NCBI GenBank assembly: GCA_025935155.1 | Contig: JAICVV010000006.1 | Coordinates: forward strand, 1 to 17,083 | Reading direction: 5' to 3' | From: Alphaproteobacteria bacterium | GTDB lineage: Bacteria; Pseudomonadota; Alphaproteobacteria; Micropepsales; Micropepsaceae | Length of the DNA stretch: 17,083 nucleotides | Shown: piece after piece, positions 7,568-14,508 of the stretch | Layout of the letters: every line of letters starts with the position of its first letter | Position numbering within the stretch: position 1 is the first letter of the stretch | Translations under genes and position numbers: made by a program | The notes under the pieces: generated by a model | Databases searched by the model: none | What the model was told of the DNA's origin: nothing | The model's input: only the letters and a program-made list of their open reading frames with translations

Positions 7568-10243
7568 CTAATCGGGATCGCGCGGGCTGGAGAGGGCGGC
7601 CTGAGCCGCCGCCAGCCTGGCGACCGGCACCCGGAATGGCGAGCAGGAGACGTAGTCGAGTCCCGCTTGGTGACAGAACCGGATCGAGTCAGGATCGCCT
7701 CCATGCTCGCCGCAAATGCCGAGCTTAAGGCCGGGGCGCGTTGCCCGGCCGCGCTCGCAAGCGAGCCGCACCAACTCACCAACGCCCTCGGTATCGATGC
7801 TGACAAAGGGGTCGCGGGCGATCAGATTCTTTATCAGGTACTCGGTCAGGAAGACACCCGCGTCATCTCTGCTGAGACCCAGCGCCGTCTGCGTTAGATC
7901 ATTCGTACCAAAGGAGAAGAATTCAGCCGTCTCCGCAATTTCACCGGCGCGCAACGCGGCCCGCGGCAATTCAATCATGGTCCCGATGAGATAAGTAGGC
8001 CGCTTGCCTCGCTGCTCTTGAATGGCGGCCGCCACATTTTCAATCCGCGCTTTCAGGAAATCCAGTTCGCGCTTGAATCCCACCAACGGAATCATGATTT
8101 CGAGCTGGACTGGCGAGGAGCCGCCCTCCTCCACCTCCAGCGCAGCCTCGAAGATCGCACGCGCCTGCATCTCGTAAATTTCGGGATAGGTGATGCCCAG
8201 GCGGCAGCCTCTATGGCCAAGCATCGGATTTGACTCGTGCAAGGCAATAGCACGGGCGCGCAGCTTTGCGGAACTGGTTCCGGCCGCGCGTGCAACATCG
8301 GCGATCTCCTCCTCCTTCTGTGGCAGGAACTCATGGAGGGGTGGATCGAGCAACCGGATGGTAACCGGCAGCCCCTCCATCATGCGAAAAATTTCGATGA
8401 AATCGCCGCGCTGCATCGGCAGCAGCTTCGAAAGCGCCGCTTTCCGTTGCTGCTCGTCGTCGGCCAGGATCACCTGGCGCACGGCGACGATGCGGTCGCC
8501 ATCGAAGAACATGTGTTCGGTGCGGCAGAGACCGATGCCTTCCGCGCCGAAACGGCGAGCCGTTGATGCATCGAGCGCCGTGTCGGCGTTTGTACGGACC
8601 TTCAATGCCCGGATCGAATCCGCCCAGCCCATCAAAGTGCCGAAATCGCCGGTGAGTTCGGGCTGCCGCATTGGCACCGCGCCCTTGAACACCTGGCCCG
8701 TGGTGCCATCGATGGTAATGATGTCGCCACGCCGGATAACCTCAGCGCCGACCGCCATACTGCCCTCTGCTGCGTCGATCTTCAGTGCGCCAGCACCAGA
8801 TACGCAGGGGCGCCCCATGCCGCGCGCCACCACCGCCGCGTGGCTCGTCATGCCGCCGCGAGCTGTCAGGATGCCCTTGGCCGCATGCATGCCGTGGATA
8901 TCCTCGGGGCTGGTTTCTGTACGGACGAGGATGACCGAACGACCTTCCCCCGCTACCTTTTCCGTCTCATCCGCGGTGAAAGCGACCTCGCCTGTGGCGG
9001 CGCCGGGCGAAGCGGCCAGGCCCGTGGCGATCAATTCTTTCGGCGCCGAGGGATCGAGGGTCGGGTGCAATAGCTGGTCCAACGAGTTCGGATCGACGCG
9101 GGCGATGGCCAGATTTTGATCGATCAGGCCCTCGTGCACCATATCGACAGCGATCTTCAACGCCGCTTCCGCTGCACGTTTGCCGGAGCGCGTCTGCAGC
9201 ATGAAGAGCCGGCCGTCCTGTATGGTAAACTCGACGTCCTGCATGTCACGGTAATGCGCTTCGAGTTTTTCGCAAACGCCTTTCAGTTCGGCGTAGGCCG
9301 CAGGCAGCACCTCTTCCATGGAAGGCCGCCGGCTGTTCTGCCGCTCGCGCACGATTTTGGACACCGGCTGGGGGGTACGAATGCCGGCGACCACGTCCTC
9401 GCCTTGGGCGTTCAACAGGAATTCACCGTAAAGGATTTTCTCGCCGGTCGAAGGATCGCGGGTGAAGGCAACGCCCGTGGCGCTGGTATCGCCACGATTA
9501 CCGAACACCATCGCCTGCACATTCACCGCCGTGCCCCAATCTTCAGCGATATTGTGCAGCCGCCGATAGGTTTTGGCGCGCGGCGACTGCCAGGAGCCGA
9601 ATACCGCTCCGATCGCACCCCACAACTGCTCTCGCGCGTCTTCGGGAAAAGGGCGGCCGGTGTCCTTCTCAACTCTCTGCCGGTAAAGCGCCGCAATGCG
9701 CTCGAGATCCCCGGCATCGAGTTCGGTGTCGAGTTCAACGCCCTTTGCTTCTTTCTCGGTCTCCAGAATCTCCTCGAAGAGGCCGTGCTCCAGCCCAAGC
9801 ACGACGTTGGCGTACATCTGGATGAAGCGGCGGTAGGAGTCGTATGCGAAACGCGAGTCGCCGGTCAGCTTTGCAAGGCCCTCAGCCGTTTCCGCATTGA
9901 GGCCAAGGTTGAGCACCGTGTCCATCATTCCGGGCATGGAGACGCGGGCGCCGGATCGCACGGAGACAAGGAGCGGGTTCGCGGGAGCGCCGAAGCGCGC
10001 GCCAATCAGATCGCCGACACGCGCGAGTGCGCTATCGACCGCGTTCCGCAGACCGTCCGGATAATGGCGGCCATTCGCATAATAATGCGTGCAGACTTCG
10101 GTGGTAATCGTAAACCCGGGCGGCACCGGCAGGCCAAGGTTGCTCATCTCCGCGAGATTGGCGCCTTTGCCTCCCAAGAGGCTGCGCATGGCGGCCGTGC
10201 CGTCGGCTGCGCCGTTGCCGAACGCGTAAACCCATTGTGCCAT
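7568..10243 (-). CDS. ppdK: Pyruvate, phosphate dikinase
   Basis: PPDK interconverts pyruvate, ATP and Pi with phosphoenolpyruvate, AMP and PPi in the cytoplasm, linking glycolysis and gluconeogenesis. From ATG at 10241-10243 it has 891 residues, close to the family's about 875-900. Domains in order are: the N-terminal ATP-grasp part, with GGKGANLAEMSNLGLPVPPGF near residue 25 and RSGARVSMPGMMDT; the phosphohistidine domain, with GGMTSHAAVVARGMG (His468 is the swivelling catalytic His, matching His455 of the Clostridium symbiosum enzyme); and the C-terminal PEP/pyruvate TIM barrel, with GLCRTEHMF, FGTNDLTQTALGLSRDD and GICGEHGGDP (Cys844, matching Cys831). A TTG eight codons upstream is possible, but the ATG has GGGA at a suitable distance and gives the usual MAQWVYAFGNG start. 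The DUF192 gene is 69 bases upstream on the same strand. Confidence 0.97.
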   Translation of the reverse strand: MAQWVYAFGNGAADGTAAMRSLLGGKGANLAEMSNLGLPVPPGFTITTEVCTHYYANGRHYPDGLRNAVDSALARVGDLIGARFGAPANPLLVSVRSGARVSMPGMMDTVLNLGLNAETAEGLAKLTGDSRFAYDSYRRFIQMYANVVLGLEHGLFEEILETEKEAKGVELDTELDAGDLERIAALYRQRVEKDTGRPFPEDAREQLWGAIGAVFGSWQSPRAKTYRRLHNIAEDWGTAVNVQAMVFGNRGDTSATGVAFTRDPSTGEKILYGEFLLNAQGEDVVAGIRTPQPVSKIVRERQNSRRPSMEEVLPAAYAELKGVCEKLEAHYRDMQDVEFTIQDGRLFMLQTRSGKRAAEAALKIAVDMVHEGLIDQNLAIARVDPNSLDQLLHPTLDPSAPKELIATGLAASPGAATGEVAFTADETEKVAGEGRSVILVRTETSPEDIHGMHAAKGILTARGGMTSHAAVVARGMGRPCVSGAGALKIDAAEGSMAVGAEVIRRGDIITIDGTTGQVFKGAVPMRQPELTGDFGTLMGWADSIRALKVRTNADTALDASTARRFGAEGIGLCRTEHMFFDGDRIVAVRQVILADDEQQRKAALSKLLPMQRGDFIEIFRMMEGLPVTIRLLDPPLHEFLPQKEEEIADVARAAGTSSAKLRARAIALHESNPMLGHRGCRLGITYPEIYEMQARAIFEAALEVEEGGSSPVQLEIMIPLVGFKRELDFLKARIENVAAAIQEQRGKRPTYLIGTMIELPRAALRAGEIAETAEFFSFGTNDLTQTALGLSRDDAGVFLTEYLIKNLIARDPFVSIDTEGVGELVRLACERGRATRPGLKLGICGEHGGDPDSIRFCHQAGLDYVSCSPFRVPVARLAAAQAALSSPRDPD

Positions 10244-10312
10244 CGATATTCCCGATCCACTCGCCAAGCTAAAATGTCATAGCCCGCACGCAGATGCCAC
10301 GCGAAAGGCCGT

Positions 10313-10777
10313 TTATTGTCCTGCCAGAGCGTTGGCGAATGCGGCGTTGTGGACGCGTTCGCCTGGACGGATATCGAGCGCGGCCGCCCGGCCGGCGTTG
10401 AGTTCCAGCACAGCCCGCACCGGCTCTTGAGACGAAATGATCCGTTCGGACAAGGGGACCGCATTGGGCGCGACCGAAGAAACGGTGCCGTCCGCCCGAA
10501 TGAAAATCATGTCGAGTGGCAGGTAGGTGTTCTTCATCCAGAAATCGCGGAACTGGTTGTCGTAAAAGTCGAACAGCATACCCGAGTTGGCATCGAGAGA
10601 TTTGCGATACATCAGACCACGCAGCCGCGAGGTATCATCAGCGGCCACTTCCACCGCCAGCTTCACCGGGCCGCGCGGCGTATCGACCACCACCGTCGAA
10701 TGCGGCAGCGGCGGCGGCGCCGCGCCAATTCCAAACATTGCTAAGGCCAGCGCAGCCGCCGCCGTCCAAGGCTTCAT
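10313..10777 (-). CDS. DUF192-family exported protein
   Basis: A 154-residue protein of the DUF192 family, function unknown. Residues 1-20 are a hydrophobic signal-like segment (MKPWTAAAALALAMFGIGAA), so the domain probably works in the periplasm. Family landmarks are RGLMYR (53-58), GMLFDF (66-71) and FWMKNTYLPLDMIFI (79-93), with LELNAG (125-130) and a RVHNAAF end. The ATG at 10775-10777 is preferred over a TTG four codons upstream; a GAG ribosome site lies about 10 bases before it. The gene lies between the cold-shock gene's terminator and ppdK. Co-transcription with ppdK is possible, but a separate ppdK promoter in the 69-base gap cannot be excluded. Confidence 0.9.
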   Translation of the reverse strand: MKPWTAAAALALAMFGIGAAPPPLPHSTVVVDTPRGPVKLAVEVAADDTSRLRGLMYRKSLDANSGMLFDFYDNQFRDFWMKNTYLPLDMIFIRADGTVSSVAPNAVPLSERIISSQEPVRAVLELNAGRAAALDIRPGERVHNAAFANALAGQ

Positions 10778-10813
10778 CACGTGACTCAAACAAGATCGGC
10801 CGCGAGGAATAGC

Positions 10814-10835
10814 AAAAGAGCCGCGCGGCTCAAAA
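10814..10835 (-). terminator. Rho-independent terminator of the cold-shock gene
   Basis: A perfect palindrome GAGCCGCGCGGCTC (10818-10831) followed on the minus strand by TTTT, 27 bases beyond the stop of the double cold-shock-domain gene. The stem is at least 5 bp with a GCGC loop. It is flanked by AAAA on both sides of the plus strand. It should separate the cold-shock gene from the DUF192 gene. Confidence 0.7.
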
Positions 10836-10857
10836 TGCTCCCAACGTTAGAAATCCC

Positions 10858-11394
10858 TCAGGCGTCCAGGATGAAAACTTCCGCCGCCAGCTCGCCCTTC
10901 GGTCCATCGCCGGCACGAACACGCACCCGCTGCCCTTGCCGCAATTCGCGAATGCCGCAGCGGCGCAGTGTCTCCATGTGCACAAATACATCTGGCGTTT
11001 CCGGCCCGCGCGAGACGAAGCCGTATCCTTTGCCGCGATTGAACCACTTTACAGTCGCCTCAAACGCCGCGCCCTGCGGTTCAGGCATTTTGCGGAGTTT
11101 GGCAAATCCGGACAGCGGCGCCGCTGTCGAATTGTCCAGCGACAAAAGCCGTCGCGCCTGAAGCCCTCTTGGACCCTGCACCGCTTCGCAGACGACCTTG
11201 GCGCCTTCATAGGCCGCCTTGAAACCCGATTGCCTCACACAGGTCTGGTGCAGCAGCACATCGCCCTGCGGCCCGCTCGAAGGCTTGATAAATCCGTAGC
11301 CCTTCGTCGGATCGAACCACTTCACCAAGCCCGTTATTTCCAGACCGGGTTGGCCCGCTTCGAGCGCAGCCAACATTCCCCCGTCACCGCTCAC
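10858..11394 (-). CDS. Double cold-shock-domain protein
   Basis: A 178-residue nucleic-acid binding protein with two cold-shock (OB-fold) domains, a form common in alphaproteobacteria, presumably an RNA chaperone in the cytoplasm. Domain 1 spans about residues 20-86, with [16 protein letters not shown] (RNP1 KGYGFI 31-36) and DVLLH (45-49, RNP2-like). Domain 2 spans about 111-178, with [15 protein letters not shown] (RNP1 KGYGFV 122-127) and DVFVH (135-139). Domain 1 has lost the usual FVH in its RNP2, so the two domains probably bind differently. The start is GTG at 11392-11394, chosen because a strong GGGGG ribosome site (11402-11406) lies 7 bases before it; an internal ATG at codon 7 is too close to any such site. 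It is transcribed alone, with a terminator at 10814-10835. Confidence 0.92.
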   Translation of the reverse strand: MSGDGGMLAALEAGQPGLEITGLVKWFDPTKGYGFIKPSSGPQGDVLLHQTCVRQSGFKAAYEGAKVVCEAVQGPRGLQARRLLSLDNSTAAPLSGFAKLRKMPEPQGAAFEATVKWFNRGKGYGFVSRGPETPDVFVHMETLRRCGIRELRQGQRVRVRAGDGPKGELAAEVFILDA

Positions 11395-11550
11395 GAATTA
11401 TCCCCCACTATTTATTTTGGTGATGCTTATGTCCGAAATTCTACACAATTGTTTGGTTGACGGGAAGAGCGATTCGTCTCGTTTATCGTCGTTGCCGGAT
11501 GCCGCGGGGCGGGATAGTACCCGAATCGTCCCTCAAAGGCGCCGCCCGAG
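11395..11550. promoter_or_regulatory. Divergent promoter region, cold-shock gene / coxG operon
   Basis: A 156-base gap between the divergent cold-shock and coxG genes. The part next to the cold-shock gene (about 11396-11460) is unusually AT-rich for the window and probably holds that gene's promoter and leader, including the GGGGGAT ribosome site at 11400-11406 (minus strand). No single -35/-10 pair stands out. The right half is GC-rich, and the ribosome site of coxG (CCCGAG before the ATG) is weak. Confidence 0.45.
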
Positions 11551-12165
11551 ATGCAGTTCACCGGCCGCTACGTGGTACCGGCGCCTCCGGAGGCAGTTTG
11601 GGACGCGTTGAACGATCCCGACATTCTGAAAATCTCCATTCCTGGTTGTGAAACTCTGGAAAGGACGGAGGCGGGTCACTTCAGCGGCTCGTTGAAAATC
11701 AGGATCGGGCCAGTGAATGCCACTTTCAAAGGCCGGGTGGAGTTCACGGAAGCAGAGCCGCCGCGGCGTTGCGTGCTGAAGGGCGATGGCCAAGGCGGGG
11801 TGGCAGGCTTTGCGAAAGGCGAAGCCGAGGTTTTGCTGTCGCCGGAGAACGGAGGCACCGCACTCTCCTACACGGCGAAGGCCACCATCGGGGGGCGGCT
11901 GGCACAAGTCGGCCAGCGGTTGATCGACGGCGCGGCACGGCAGCTCGCCGACGATTTCTTCTCACGCTTCTGTTCAGAAGTGACCACCATGCAGACCGCC
12001 GCCGCTGCCGCCGATCCGGACATGGCGTTCGCAACGCCGCCGCAGGTGCTGCAGGATCCCGAACCAACGCTCCGCAAGTCCGAAGGGCTGGCTCCGGAAA
12101 TCTGGGTGGCAGGACTAATCGCCATCATAGTGATCCTATTGATCCTCTTTGGCGTGGCGCTGTGA
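11551..12165 (+). CDS. coxG: CoxG-like SRPBCC protein with C-terminal membrane anchor
   Basis: A 204-residue protein. Residues 1 to about 148 form an SRPBCC (START-like) domain of the CoxG type: [48 protein letters not shown] and [23 protein letters not shown] are family signatures. After a linker of about 35 residues, 184-203 is a strongly hydrophobic helix ending in LFGVAL, so the protein is tail-anchored with its domain in the cytoplasm. CoxG of carbon monoxide dehydrogenase is known to tie the enzyme to the membrane and has been linked to electron transfer to quinone. Here it is the first gene of the operon, 13 bases before the [2Fe-2S] subunit, so an analogous role for a related hydroxylase is likely. 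CO as the substrate is not shown. Confidence 0.9.
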   Translation: MQFTGRYVVPAPPEAVWDALNDPDILKISIPGCETLERTEAGHFSGSLKIRIGPVNATFKGRVEFTEAEPPRRCVLKGDGQGGVAGFAKGEAEVLLSPENGGTALSYTAKATIGGRLAQVGQRLIDGAARQLADDFFSRFCSEVTTMQTAAAAADPDMAFATPPQVLQDPEPTLRKSEGLAPEIWVAGLIAIIVILLILFGVAL

Positions 12166-12178
12166 TAAGGAACGAAGA

Positions 12179-12655
12179 ATGACGGCGGTAAGTCTAACGG
12201 TGAACGGCGAACGGCAGAGCGCCGAGGTGGAAGACCGCACCTTGCTGGTTCATTTTCTGCGCGACAGTTTGCGCCTGACCGGCACGCATATCGGCTGCGA
12301 TACCAGCCAGTGCGGCGCCTGCGTGGTCTTGCTGAACGGGCGGGCGGTGAAGTCCTGCACCATGTTTGCGGTTCAGGCATCGGGTGCAGATGTGGTGACC
12401 ATCGAAGGTGTGGCGAAAGGCGGAAAGCTGCACCCGGTGCAGGAAGCGTTCCGCGATCATCATGGGCTGCAGTGCGGGTTTTGCACCCCCGGCATGATCA
12501 TGACCGCCATCGATCTGATCCGGCGTAAACCAAAGCCCGACCGCAACACCATACGTCAGGAGCTGGAAGGCAATCTCTGCCGCTGCACCGGTTACCACAA
12601 CATCGTGAACGCGATCGAAGCGGCTGCAAAGGAGATCGCGGAGGCGGCTGCATGA
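12179..12655 (+). CDS. coxS: [2Fe-2S] small subunit of a molybdenum hydroxylase (CoxS/XdhA-like)
   Basis: The electron-transfer subunit of a xanthine dehydrogenase/CO dehydrogenase-family enzyme; 158 residues, normal length. The N-terminal plant-ferredoxin-type domain has Cys40, Cys45, Cys48 and Cys60 ([10 protein letters not shown], then C). The C-terminal four-helix domain has Cys99, Cys102, Cys134 and Cys136 (QCGFCTPGM and [12 protein letters not shown]). All eight cluster ligands are present, so the subunit looks functional. ATG at 12179 is chosen because AAGGAACGAAG precedes it well; an upstream in-frame start at 12149 lies inside coxG. The stop overlaps the FAD-subunit start by 4 bases (ATGA). 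In many relatives the large catalytic subunit gene lies next to this one; here it is absent. Confidence 0.95.
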   Translation: MTAVSLTVNGERQSAEVEDRTLLVHFLRDSLRLTGTHIGCDTSQCGACVVLLNGRAVKSCTMFAVQASGADVVTIEGVAKGGKLHPVQEAFRDHHGLQCGFCTPGMIMTAIDLIRRKPKPDRNTIRQELEGNLCRCTGYHNIVNAIEAAAKEIAEAAA

Positions 12656-13464
12656 TCGCCTACCCTTTCACCTATCGCCGCGCCCAGTCCGTGAAGGATG
12701 CGGAGGCCATGCTGGCGCATGCGCCCGATGCCAAATTGTTGGCCGGCGGTCATTCGCTGATTCCGGCGATGAAGCTGCGGCTGGCGAATCCGTCTGCGCT
12801 GATCGATATTTCCGGCCTGCCGGAGCTTTCTTATATCAGAGAACGCGACGGCGGGGTCGCAATCGGTGCGATGACAACGCATTCCGAGGTGATGGATTCG
12901 GACCTGGTCCGCCATCGTATTCCGGCGCTCGCGCATCTGGTCTCTGAAATCGGAGATCCCGCTGTCCGCCATCTGGGTACCATCGGCGGCTCGGTCGCAA
13001 ACAACGATCCGGCAGCAGACTACCCGGCCGCCGTCCTTGGCCTCGGTGCAACCGTTACGACTACGCGGCGCAGCATTGCCGCTGACGATTTCTTCACCGG
13101 AATGTTTGCGACGGCGCTGGACGAAGGCGAGATCGTTACCGAGATCTCTTTCCCTATTCCGAAACGAGCCGGTTACGCGAAGTTCGCCAATCCAGCGTCG
13201 CGTTACGCGATGGTTGGCGTATTCATAGCCGATACAGAAGCGGGCATTCGCGTCGCCGCGACGGGCGCTGCCGGGTGCGTTTTCCGCGCGCAGAAAATGG
13301 AAGCGGCACTTGCGGATGCCTTCTCACCGGAGGCGGTTGGGTCCATTTCCGTTTCTGCCGATGGGCTGAATTCCGACATCCATGGCTCCGCGGAATATCG
13401 CGCCCACTTGATAACGGTAATGGCAAAACGCGCTGTGGCGGCGGCACTCGAGAACCGGACGTGA
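12652..13464 (+). CDS. coxM: FAD-binding medium subunit of a molybdenum hydroxylase (CoxM-like)
   Basis: The flavoprotein subunit, which passes electrons from the [2Fe-2S] subunit to the acceptor; 270 residues, within the usual range. Both FAD motifs of the CO dehydrogenase/xanthine dehydrogenase family are intact: [15 protein letters not shown] (31-45) and [17 protein letters not shown] (110-126). The C-terminal CO_deh_flav_C-like part is also present ([18 protein letters not shown] at about 182-200, near the end [15 protein letters not shown]). It overlaps coxS by 4 bases (ATGA) and the next gene by 4 bases (GTGA), indicating tight translational coupling. The name coxM reflects family resemblance; the substrate of the enzyme is unknown. 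Confidence 0.94.
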   Translation: MIAYPFTYRRAQSVKDAEAMLAHAPDAKLLAGGHSLIPAMKLRLANPSALIDISGLPELSYIRERDGGVAIGAMTTHSEVMDSDLVRHRIPALAHLVSEIGDPAVRHLGTIGGSVANNDPAADYPAAVLGLGATVTTTRRSIAADDFFTGMFATALDEGEIVTEISFPIPKRAGYAKFANPASRYAMVGVFIADTEAGIRVAATGAAGCVFRAQKMEAALADAFSPEAVGSISVSADGLNSDIHGSAEYRAHLITVMAKRAVAAALENRT

Positions 13465-13790
13465 GCGCCCCCACAAAGGACGACGTGCTCGGCGTAGCGC
13501 AAAGCTGGCTCGATGCCGGGCACCGCGTAGCAGTTGGAACCGTGGTGAAAACCTGGGGCTCGGCGCCGCGGCCAGCGGGCAGCCAGATTGCCGTGCGCGA
13601 TGACGGCACTTTCGCCGGTTCGGTTTCCGGCGGTTGCGTGGAGGGCGCGGTGATCGAAGAGGCGCAAGTGGCGATCCAGGATGGCCGCCACCGAATGTTG
13701 GAATTCGGCGTCAGCGATGAACAGGCCTGGTCCGCAGGTCTTGCCTGCGGCGGCCGCATCGAAATTTTCGTCGAACCCGTTACTGAATGA
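13461..13790 (+). CDS. XdhC/CoxI-family N-terminal-domain protein
   Basis: A 109-residue protein matching only the N-terminal domain of XdhC, the chaperone that binds molybdenum cofactor, helps its sulfuration and delivers it to the large subunit of xanthine dehydrogenase-type enzymes. Motifs are TWGSAPRPAGSQIAV (31-45), GSVSGGCVEGAV (53-64) and GLACGGRIEIFVEP (93-106), with Cys59 and Cys96 in the conserved cofactor-handling positions. The start is GTG at 13461, overlapping the coxM stop as GTGA; the frame is open further upstream inside coxM, but homology begins here. It overlaps the next gene by 4 bases (ATGA). With that gene it makes up a full XdhC split in two. Confidence 0.9.
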   Translation: MSAPTKDDVLGVAQSWLDAGHRVAVGTVVKTWGSAPRPAGSQIAVRDDGTFAGSVSGGCVEGAVIEEAQVAIQDGRHRMLEFGVSDEQAWSAGLACGGRIEIFVEPVTE

Positions 13791-14494
13791 AGCGAGACGT
13801 TCTACAGGCCCTGAACGATGCTCGCCGCCAAAATCGCGCGATCGTGCGTGCCATCGAACCGACATCGGGCGAAGATCGTCTGATCGATCCGGCCGCCGAT
13901 ACCTCACTGCTCGGGCTTGCGGCCGCGGAAGCGGCGCGCGCCGATCGAAGCAGTTCTGCCGAGATTGACGGCCGGACCTGGTTTCTGACCGTCTACAATC
14001 CGCCGCTTGATCTGGCGGTGGTCGGCGCGGTCCATATCGCACAGCCGTTGTGCGCGATGGCGCAGCTCGCGGGCTATCAGGTGCGCGTCGTCGACCCGCG
14101 GACTGCCTTTGCGACCGCCGAACGGTTTCCAAACATCGCGATCTCGCACGATTGGCCCGAAGAAGCTTTGGCCAAAGCACCGCTCGGCTCAAGAAGTGCG
14201 CTGGTCGCACTGACGCATGATTCCAAAGTGGACGATCCCGCCCTAACCGCCGCGTTGCAATCCAACTGCTTCTACATCGGCGCGCTGGGCTCAAAGATAA
14301 CGCATGCCGCGCGCCGCGAGCGACTCGCGCAGCATGGCTTCTCAGGGGCCGCGCTGGACCGCATTCATGGCCCGATCGGTCTCTCAATCGGCGCACGCTC
14401 ACCGGCAGAAATCGCTATTGCCATTCTTGCCGAAATGACGCTCGAACTGCGCGCGGATGGTTTGTCGCATTCCATCATCCGCGCGCCACTCTGA
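13787..14494 (+). CDS. XdhC C-terminal (Rossmann) domain protein
   Basis: A 235-residue protein matching the C-terminal Rossmann domain of XdhC/CoxF-type maturation factors. Landmarks are LAVVGAVHIAQPL (76-88, the nucleotide-binding loop), VRVVDPRTAFAT (99-110), ALVALTHDSKVDDPAL (138-153), YIGALGSKITHAARRERL (163-180) and IGLSIGARSPAEIAIAILAEM (197-217). The N-terminal about 65 residues are less conserved. It overlaps the XdhC N-domain gene by 4 bases and closes the five-gene operon, ending 10 bases from the convergent EF-hand gene. It presumably works with the preceding protein on molybdenum cofactor insertion into a large subunit that is not encoded here. Confidence 0.9.
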   Translation: MKRDVLQALNDARRQNRAIVRAIEPTSGEDRLIDPAADTSLLGLAAAEAARADRSSSAEIDGRTWFLTVYNPPLDLAVVGAVHIAQPLCAMAQLAGYQVRVVDPRTAFATAERFPNIAISHDWPEEALAKAPLGSRSALVALTHDSKVDDPALTAALQSNCFYIGALGSKITHAARRERLAQHGFSGAALDRIHGPIGLSIGARSPAEIAIAILAEMTLELRADGLSHSIIRAPL

Positions 14495-14508
14495 GAATCA
14501 CATCTCAG
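14491..14508. repeat. Inverted repeat across two convergent stop codons
   Basis: A perfect 6-bp inverted repeat, CTGAGA-ATCACA-TCTCAG, that contains the stop codons of both the XdhC C-domain gene and the convergent EF-hand gene. It could form a hairpin on either transcript and act as a shared terminator, but no T-tract follows on either side. Confidence 0.3.

Noticed and set aside
8190..10282. Long plus-strand open frames (309 and 388 codons) opposite ppdK
   Set aside because: They lie fully antisense to an intact, strongly conserved PPDK frame, show low-complexity Arg/Ser/Ala-rich or shadow-like text and no recognisable domain. They are a by-product of GC-rich codon use.
10244..10312. Possible tRNA or small RNA between the DUF192 gene and ppdK
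   Set aside because: Only 69 bases, with no cloverleaf stems or TTCGA-type T-loop that I could pair; treated as a leader or promoter.
13203..14402. Minus-strand open frame of 399 codons across coxM and the XdhC genes
   Set aside because: It is antisense to three conserved coding regions, is Arg-rich and has no domain signature or ribosome site.
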